Source of the DNA: Glandiceps talaboti
Taxonomy: Eukaryota > Hemichordata > Enteropneusta > Spengelidae
Assembly: GCF_964340395.1 (NCBI RefSeq)
Contig: NC_135555.1
Location: 24,841,725-24,905,724, forward strand
Direction: 5' to 3'
Length of the DNA stretch: 64,000 bases
The translations under genes and the position numbers were made by a program. This document shows positions 57,780 to 64,000 of this stretch, one piece after another. Each line of letters begins with the position of its first letter. Positions within the stretch are counted from its first letter, which is position 1. A model generated the notes under the pieces. The model ran no database searches. It had not been told where the DNA came from and saw only the letters and a program-made list of their open reading frames with translations.

Positions 57780-57811
<32 letters not shown>
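57731..57811. repeat. (CATA)n(CAGA)n microsatellite
   Basis: Simple tetranucleotide repeats. Confidence 0.96.
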
Positions 57812-58477
57812 TTCACCATGTCTCCAGCACTCAAGAATCCTAAAACAATTAAAACTTGGTCACTTCAGTCTCTAAATGTCATGTTTCATTTAATATGTCA
57901 TCTTTAATATTGAAATTCAAGCAGGAGTTTTTTGTCAGCATTTATAATTTATGTCTAGATTAAGTAAAAACTTCACCATGAACCAGATATCCTAGTGTCA
58001 TGGTTTGCTTTGTAGCTGTACTAATTCAAATATTTCAACAAATAAACTCAGTCATGTTTATATTACCATTGTGAGACCAACCAGTTATACCAATACTAAA
58101 CTTAATATTTAAAAATCAAACAAAACAAAATAATTAAAAGTTCCAATAAAAGTTGCTGGAATAAAATTCCAATAACAAATGCTACAAATAGACTTCGTAA
58201 ATACAACACTATGACTTCTACATATACACATACACATTGAGTTTAGATTATTGCATATGTTGCTGATAAAAAAATCTCTCAATTTGTTTATAATTTTAAA
58301 AGTAAAATAATTGGTAACTGTCTGTCATCAATCAATTTGATGTAAAAGTAGAAAATTACAAAATTATGCAAACACTTGAAAAGAAATCAACATAATGAGA
58401 GAAAATCAGAAATGCAAACTGTTGAGAAAAAAAAGATAGCATGGGCTGGTAAATTGTGTTTGATTTCAGCTTTCTAC
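57812..58477. other. AT-rich intergenic DNA, no gene seen
   Basis: No domain-bearing frame and no clear splice pattern. It ends at a (CCATA)n run at 58478-58505. Confidence 0.5.
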
Positions 58478-58559
58478 CATACCATACCATACCATACCAT
58501 ACCATACTGTGAATGATGGTATTCCAAAATGGGAATACTTTATTCAGGTTAAAAACACG

Positions 58560-58890
58560 TACCATATCCATTGATGAGTTCACCAACACAACATGTACCT
58601 ATCCATTGATGAGTTCACCAACACAATATGTACCTATCTATTGATGAGTTTACCAACACAATATGTACCTATCTATTGATGAGTTTACCAACACAATATG
58701 TACCTATCTATTGATGAGTTTACCAACACAATATGTACCTATCTATTGATGAGTTTACCAACACAATATGTACCTATCTATTGATGAGTTTACCAACACA
58801 ATATGTACCTATCTATTGATGAGTTTACCAACACAACATGTACCTATCCATTGATGAGTTCACCAACACCAACACAACATGTACCTATCC
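58560..58890. repeat. 35-bp minisatellite, about nine copies
   Basis: Unit of 35 bp: CCAACACAATATGTACCTAT followed by CTATTGATGAGTTTA. Outer units have CCATTGATGAGTTCA and AACATG, while the inner ones are almost identical, so growth was from the middle. Confidence 0.95.
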
Positions 58891-58892
58891 AT

Positions 58893-59335
58893 GCCTGGCA
58901 GCCATTTTGTTTGCGAATTTTCCATGTCCAAAGCCATAACTCAGACATGCTTGAACAGATCTCATTCAAAGTTGGTATTAGGACAGTGTTTTATGACATA
59001 CATGTGCATATCTATTGTCGTCGTGATACGATCCAATATGGCTGCCTGGCAGCCATTTTGTTTGTGAATTTTCCATGTCCAAAGCCATAACTCAGACATG
59101 CTTGAACAGATCTCATTCAAAGTTGGTATTAGGACAGTGTTCTATGACATACATGTGCATATTCATTGTTGTTGTAATACGATCCAATATGGCCGCCTGG
59201 CAGCCATTTTGTTTGCTATTTTTCAATGTCCAAAGCCGTAACTCAGACATGCTTGAACAGATCACATTCAAAGTTGGTATTAGGACAGTGTTCTATGACA
59301 TACATGTGCATATCCATTTTCAGCGTGATATGATC
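58893..59335. repeat. ~151-bp tandem triplication
   Basis: Three copies starting near 58895, 59046 and 59197. Each has TGGCAGCCATTTTGTTTG, CCAAAGCCATAACTCAGACA, GAACAGATC and AAAGTTGGTATTAGGACAGT. Adjacent copies are over 90% alike by eye. Open frames on the plus strand are fortuitous. Confidence 0.93.
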
Positions 59336-59869
59336 CCCCATACCTGACCAATCCTTTATTGTTGTAGGCATGTTCCATGTCCAACAAGCAGACACAACAT
59401 ATCTAAGTCTTTGATTTAGGTTCACAAGTGTTGTTGCGTGATCAGAGTAGTGATAATTCCTTAAAACCCAATCATAGCGGGGTCTATGTCATTCTCAATG
59501 ACTTGTTTTTATATAAACTAGTGTCAGACAATAATATATTCTTTATTCATTCAGAAATAGAAATATGGTCACCACTAGTGCCCAAGTGTTAAGCAGGAGG
59601 AAACTGGAGTACCCAGGGAAAACTGGTGTTGTTAAGAATGGCCACACTGAGTATTGCTCTTTTTACATACAGATTTGGGAAATTTTTCATCAAACTCTTG
59701 TCAGGTTCAAACCCAGACTGCAATGGTATAAGACACATGATGACTCTTATATATGTAATCTTATCTGTTAACCAAACAGCCAGTAACAACATCCACATTA
59801 GGGGACATCCAGCATGTTCATAACATCTTAAACAACTATACACTAAGCATCACTAAAACAATACATATG
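59336..59869. other. 3' flank of the minus-strand gene, with possible short dispersed repeat
   Basis: TTTATT at 59542-59547 reads AATAAA on the minus strand and could end the gene at 59870-60427. AGGAGGAAACTGGAGTACCC at 59596-59615 resembles a motif that is widely dispersed in marine animal genomes (from memory). AGGTTCAAACCC at 59702 resembles a pol III B box. Confidence 0.3.
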
Positions 59870-60427
59870 CTAGATATCTTTCCATGAGAAGCTAGCTTTA
59901 TAAGTCCATTTCCAGTCTAAGTGAGTTCTAGTCTGTACCATTGCTATCAGAAACTTGACTTGTCCCGGTAATAGTTCTTCCTTTGCCGGTAGACTTCTTG
60001 ATATAATCATGTGGGAAACCTCCATATTGAATGTAACAGTGTATTTCACTTTGTGACAAACATTAGCAACTTCAATAACCCCACCAGCATTGTTCTGTCT
60101 CTCGAAAAAAAACAGACATTTATTGTGAACTTCTTTGACTGTAGTATTGTGACCAAAGACAGGTGATGGGTGGTCCAAATCTATCTTTGGTGTATTGAAC
60201 TTCTTGACAGGCTTATTAAATGAACAAATGCACAAGTCAATATTGACACCTTTGTCACTACACTGACCATACTGGCTATAGCTGCTTGTTCTCTCATAGC
60301 TGAGCAGTGTCATACCATTGTCTTTATCAACAGAGGACTGTACAATAACGTAAAACATTTCTTCAGTCTTTTTGGCATTCAGTTCATTTGGTATATAAAG
60401 GTCCATCTTTGTGATGACAACATTATC
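59870..60427 (-). CDS. last exon of an unrecognised gene
   Basis: The minus-strand frame opens right after a good acceptor (TATATTTTCACAG|GAT at 60428) and runs 185 codons to a stop at 59870. It begins DNVVITKMDLYIPNELNAKK. The residue mix is that of a real protein: alternating hydrophobic and polar stretches typical of beta strands, five cysteines, and Trp-rich ends (LDWKW, SFSWKDI). There is no signal peptide, membrane helix or low complexity. I do not recognise the family. An internal Met at 60406 is an alternative start if the splice is wrong. Earlier exons would lie beyond the 3.5 kb minisatellite, outside the window. A possible poly(A) signal is at 59542-59547. Confidence 0.65.
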   Translation of the reverse strand, partial: DNVVITKMDLYIPNELNAKKTEEMFYVIVQSSVDKDNGMTLLSYERTSSYSQYGQCSDKGVNIDLCICSFNKPVKKFNTPKIDLDHPSPVFGHNTTVKEVHNKCLFFFERQNNAGGVIEVANVCHKVKYTVTFNMEVSHMIISRSLPAKEELLPGQVKFLIAMVQTRTHLDWKWTYKASFSWKDI

Positions 60428-60536
60428 CTGTGAAAATATACAGATATGAAAAATAAATTAAAGAAAACAATTAATACTTAAGAATAGTGTCGTTCAAGTT
60501 TATTTATCAGTAGCATGTGCTACTTTCTGAAATGAA

Positions 60537-63500
60537 CTTGTACATGTATGTAGTGACTATTTCATGTACATGTATGTAGTGACTATTTCATGTACATGTA
60601 TGTAGTGACTATTTCATGTACATGTATGTAGTGACTATTTCATGTACATGTATGTAGTGACTATTTCATGTACATGTATGTAGTGACTATTTCATGTACA
60701 TGTATGTAGTGACTATTTCACGTACATGTGTGTAGTGACTATTTCACGTACATGTATGTAGTGACTATTTCATGTACATGTATGTAGTGACTATTTCATG
60801 TACATGTATGTAGTGACTATTTCATGTACATGTATGTAGTGACTATTTCATGTACATGTGTGTACTAGTGACTATTTCATGTACTTGTGTGTAGTGACTA
60901 TTTCATGTACATGTGTGTAGTGACTATTTCATGTACATGTATGTACTAGTGACTATTTCATGTACTTTTATGTAGTGACTATTTCATGTACATGTATGTA
61001 GTGACTATTTCATGTACATATATGTAGTGACTATTTCATGTACATGTATGTAGTGACTATTTCATGTACATGTGTGTAGTGACTATTTCATGTACATGTA
61101 TGTAGTGACTATTTCATGTACATGTATGTACTAGTGACTATTTCATGTACATGTGTGTAGTGACTATTTCATGTACATGTGTGTACTAGTGACTATTTCA
61201 TGTACATGTATGTACTAGTGACTATTTCATGTACATGTGTGTAGTGACTATTTCATGTACATGTATGTACTAGTGACTATTTCATGTACATGTGTGTAGT
61301 GACTATTTCATGTACATGTATGTACTAGTGACTATTTCATGTACATGTGTGTAGTGACTATTTCATGTACATGTGTGTAGTGACTATTTCATGTACATGT
61401 ATGTAGTGACTATTTCATGTACATGTATGTAGTGACTATTTCATGTACATGTATGTAGTGACTATTTCATGTACATGTGTGTAGTGACTATTTCATGTAC
61501 ATGTGTGTAGTGACTATTTCATGTACATGTATGTAGTGACTATTTCATGTACATGTGTGTAGTGACTATTTCATGTACATGTATGTAGTGACTATTTCAT
61601 GTACATGTATGTAGTGACTATTTCATGTACATGTGTGTAGTGACTATTTCATGTACATGTATGTAGTGACTATTTCATGTACATGTATGTAGTGACTATT
61701 TCATGTTCATGTATGTACTAGTGACTATTTCATGTACATGTGTGTAGTGACTATTTCATGTACATGTATGTACTAGTGACTATTTCATGTACTTGTATGT
61801 AGTGACTATTTCATGTACATGTATGTACTAGTGACTATTTCATGTACATGTGTGTAGTGACTATTTCATGTACATGTATGTAGTGACTATTTCATGTACA
61901 TGTATGTAGTGACTATTTCATGTACTTTTATGTAGTGACTATTTCATGTACATGTATGTACTAGTGACTATTTCATGTACATGTATGTAGTGACTATTTC
62001 ATGTACTTTTATGTAGTGACTATTTCATGTACATGTATGTACTAGTGACTATTTCATGTACATGTATGTACTAGTGACTATTTCATGTACATGTGTGTAG
62101 TGACTATTTCATGTACATGTATGTAGTGACTATTTCATGTACATGTATGTACTAGTGACTATATCATGTACTTGTATGTAGTGACTATTTCATGTACATG
62201 TATGTAGTGACTATTTCATGTACATGTGTGTAGTGACTATTTCATGTACATGTATGTAGTGACTATTTCATGTACTTGTATGTAGTGACTATTTCATGTA
62301 CATGTATGTACTAGTGACTATTTCATGTACTTGTACGTAGTGACTATTTCACGTACATGTATGTACTAGTGACTATTTCATGTACATGTGTGTAGTGACT
62401 ATTTCATGTACATGTATGTAGTGACTATTTCATGTACTTGTATGTAGTGACTATTTCACGTACATGTATGTACTAGTGACTATTTCATGTACATGTGTGT
62501 AGTGACTATTTCATGTACATGTATGTAGTGACTATTTCATGTACTTGTACGTAGTGACTATTTCACGTACATGTATGTACTAGTGACTATTTCATGTACA
62601 TGTGTGTAGTGACTTTCATGTACATGTATGTAGTGACTATTTCATGTACATGTGTGTAGTGACTATTTCATGTACTTGTGTGTAGTGACTATTTCATGTA
62701 CTTGTATGTAGTGATTATTTCATGTCCATGTATGTAGTGACTATTTCATGTACATGTATGTAGTGACTATTTCATGTACATGTATGTAGTGACTATTTCA
62801 TGTACTTGTGTGTAGTGACTATTTCATGTACTTGTATGTAGTGACTATTTCATGTACATGTATGTAGTGACTATTTCATGTACATGTGTGTACTAGTGAC
62901 TATTTCATGTACATGTATGTAGTGACTATTTCATGTACATGTATGTAGTGACTATTTCATGTACTTGTATGTAGTGACTATTTCACGTACTTGTACGTAG
63001 TGACTATTTCACGTACATGTATGTAGTGACTATTTCATGTACATGTATGTAGTGACTATTTCATGTACTTGTATGTAGTGACTATTTCATGTACTTGTAC
63101 GTAGTGACTATTTCACGTACATGTATGTACTAGTGACTATTTCATGTACATGTATGTAGTGACTATTTCATGTACATGTATGTAGTGACTATTTCATGTA
63201 CATGTATGTAGTGACTATTTCATGTACATGTATGTAGTGACTATTTCATGTACATGTATGTAGTGACTATTTCATGTACATGTATGTAGTGACTATTTCA
63301 TGTACATGTATGTAGTGACTATTTCATGTACATGTATGTAGTGACTATTTCATGTACATGTATGTAGTGACTATTTCATGTACATGTATGTAGTGACTAT
63401 TTCATGTACATGTATGTACTAGTGACTATTTCATGTACATGTATGTACTAGTGACTATTTCATGTACTTGTATGTAGTGACTATTTCATGTACTTGTATG

Positions 63501-64000
63501 TAGTGACTATTTCATGTACTTGTACGTAGTGACTATTTCACGTACATGTATGTACTAGTGACTATTTCATGTACATGTATGTAGTGACTATTTCATGTAC
63601 ATGTATGTACTAGTGACTATTTCATGTACATGTATGTAGTGACTATTTCATGTACATGTATGTACTAGTGACTATTTCATGTACATGTATGTACTAGTGA
63701 CTATTTCACGTACATGTATGTACTAGTGACTATTTCATGTACATGTATGTAGTGACTATTTCATGTACATGTATGTAGTGACTATTTCATGTACATGTAT
63801 GTAGTGACTATTTCATGTACATGTATGTAGTGACTATTTCATGTACTTGTATGTACTAGTGACTATTTCATGTACATGTATGTAGTGACTATTTCATGTA
63901 CATGTATGTAGTGACTATTTCATGTACATGTATGTAGTGACTATTTCATGTACTTGTGTGTAGTGACTATTTCATGTACATGTGTGTAGTGACTATTTCA
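60537..64000. repeat. 26-bp minisatellite running to the window end, about 130 copies
   Basis: Unit GTAGTGACTATTTCATGTAC plus ATGTAT. A 30-bp variant inserts four bases to give GTACTAGTGAC; point variants are TGTGTG, TTGTATG and CACGTAC. Each unit has the palindrome CATGTACATG. A block of nearly identical units lies at about 63130-63410. It probably sits in the intron before the exon at 60427. Confidence 0.97.

Noticed and set aside
58803-59347. Plus-strand ORFs of 60-95 codons
   Set aside because: They lie in the 35-bp array and the 151-bp triplication and repeat with them.

Overview
The window is nuclear DNA of an animal, most likely a marine invertebrate bilaterian. The genes are split by GT-AG introns, and the protein families are animal ones: a paired-box (Pax) transcription factor, a class A GPCR and a TREX-type exonuclease. 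Mobile DNA consists of APE-type non-LTR retrotransposons and small inverted-repeat DNA transposons. The Pax protein is not a clean match to any vertebrate Pax class, which argues against a vertebrate. The sequence does not let me name a species. No operon, CRISPR array or other prokaryotic feature is present.

Layout. 1-11.7 kb: almost gene-free, dominated by four minisatellites (35, 34, 30 and 37 bp units). 11.7-16.6 kb: a decayed non-LTR retrotransposon on the minus strand, split by a 2.2 kb DNA transposon flanked by TAA duplications. 17.36-21.8 kb: a three-exon GPCR gene on the minus strand; a second copy of the same DNA transposon lies in its last intron and ends about 14 bp from the splice donor. 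24.8-35.8 kb: a four-exon Pax gene on the plus strand (350 aa predicted), with a pentanucleotide array in intron 1 and a 2.6 kb, 26-bp minisatellite in intron 3. 36-54 kb: no confident gene; microsatellites, a 29-bp and a 57-bp minisatellite, retrotransposon remnants, a foldback element and a 3 kb 26-bp minisatellite. 54.4-55.45 kb: an intron-less TREX-like 3'-5' DNA exonuclease (348 aa). 55.5-59.4 kb: degenerate repeats with two adjacent foldback elements inserted. 59.87-60.43 kb: the last exon of an unrecognised minus-strand gene. 60.5 kb to the end: another 26-bp minisatellite, probably in that gene's intron.

The genes show no sign of working together as one system. Pax (development), GPCR (signalling) and TREX (DNA degradation) look like ordinary unlinked neighbours. 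What stands out is the tandem-repeat load: about a dozen independent minisatellites cover roughly 19 kb, close to 30% of the window. Three unrelated arrays share the same 26-bp period. Most long open frames in the window are by-products of these arrays and are not genes.

The gene models were made by eye. Intron phases agree across every junction of the Pax and GPCR models, which is strong internal support. There is no transcript evidence, and family assignments rest on recognised motifs, not on a search.
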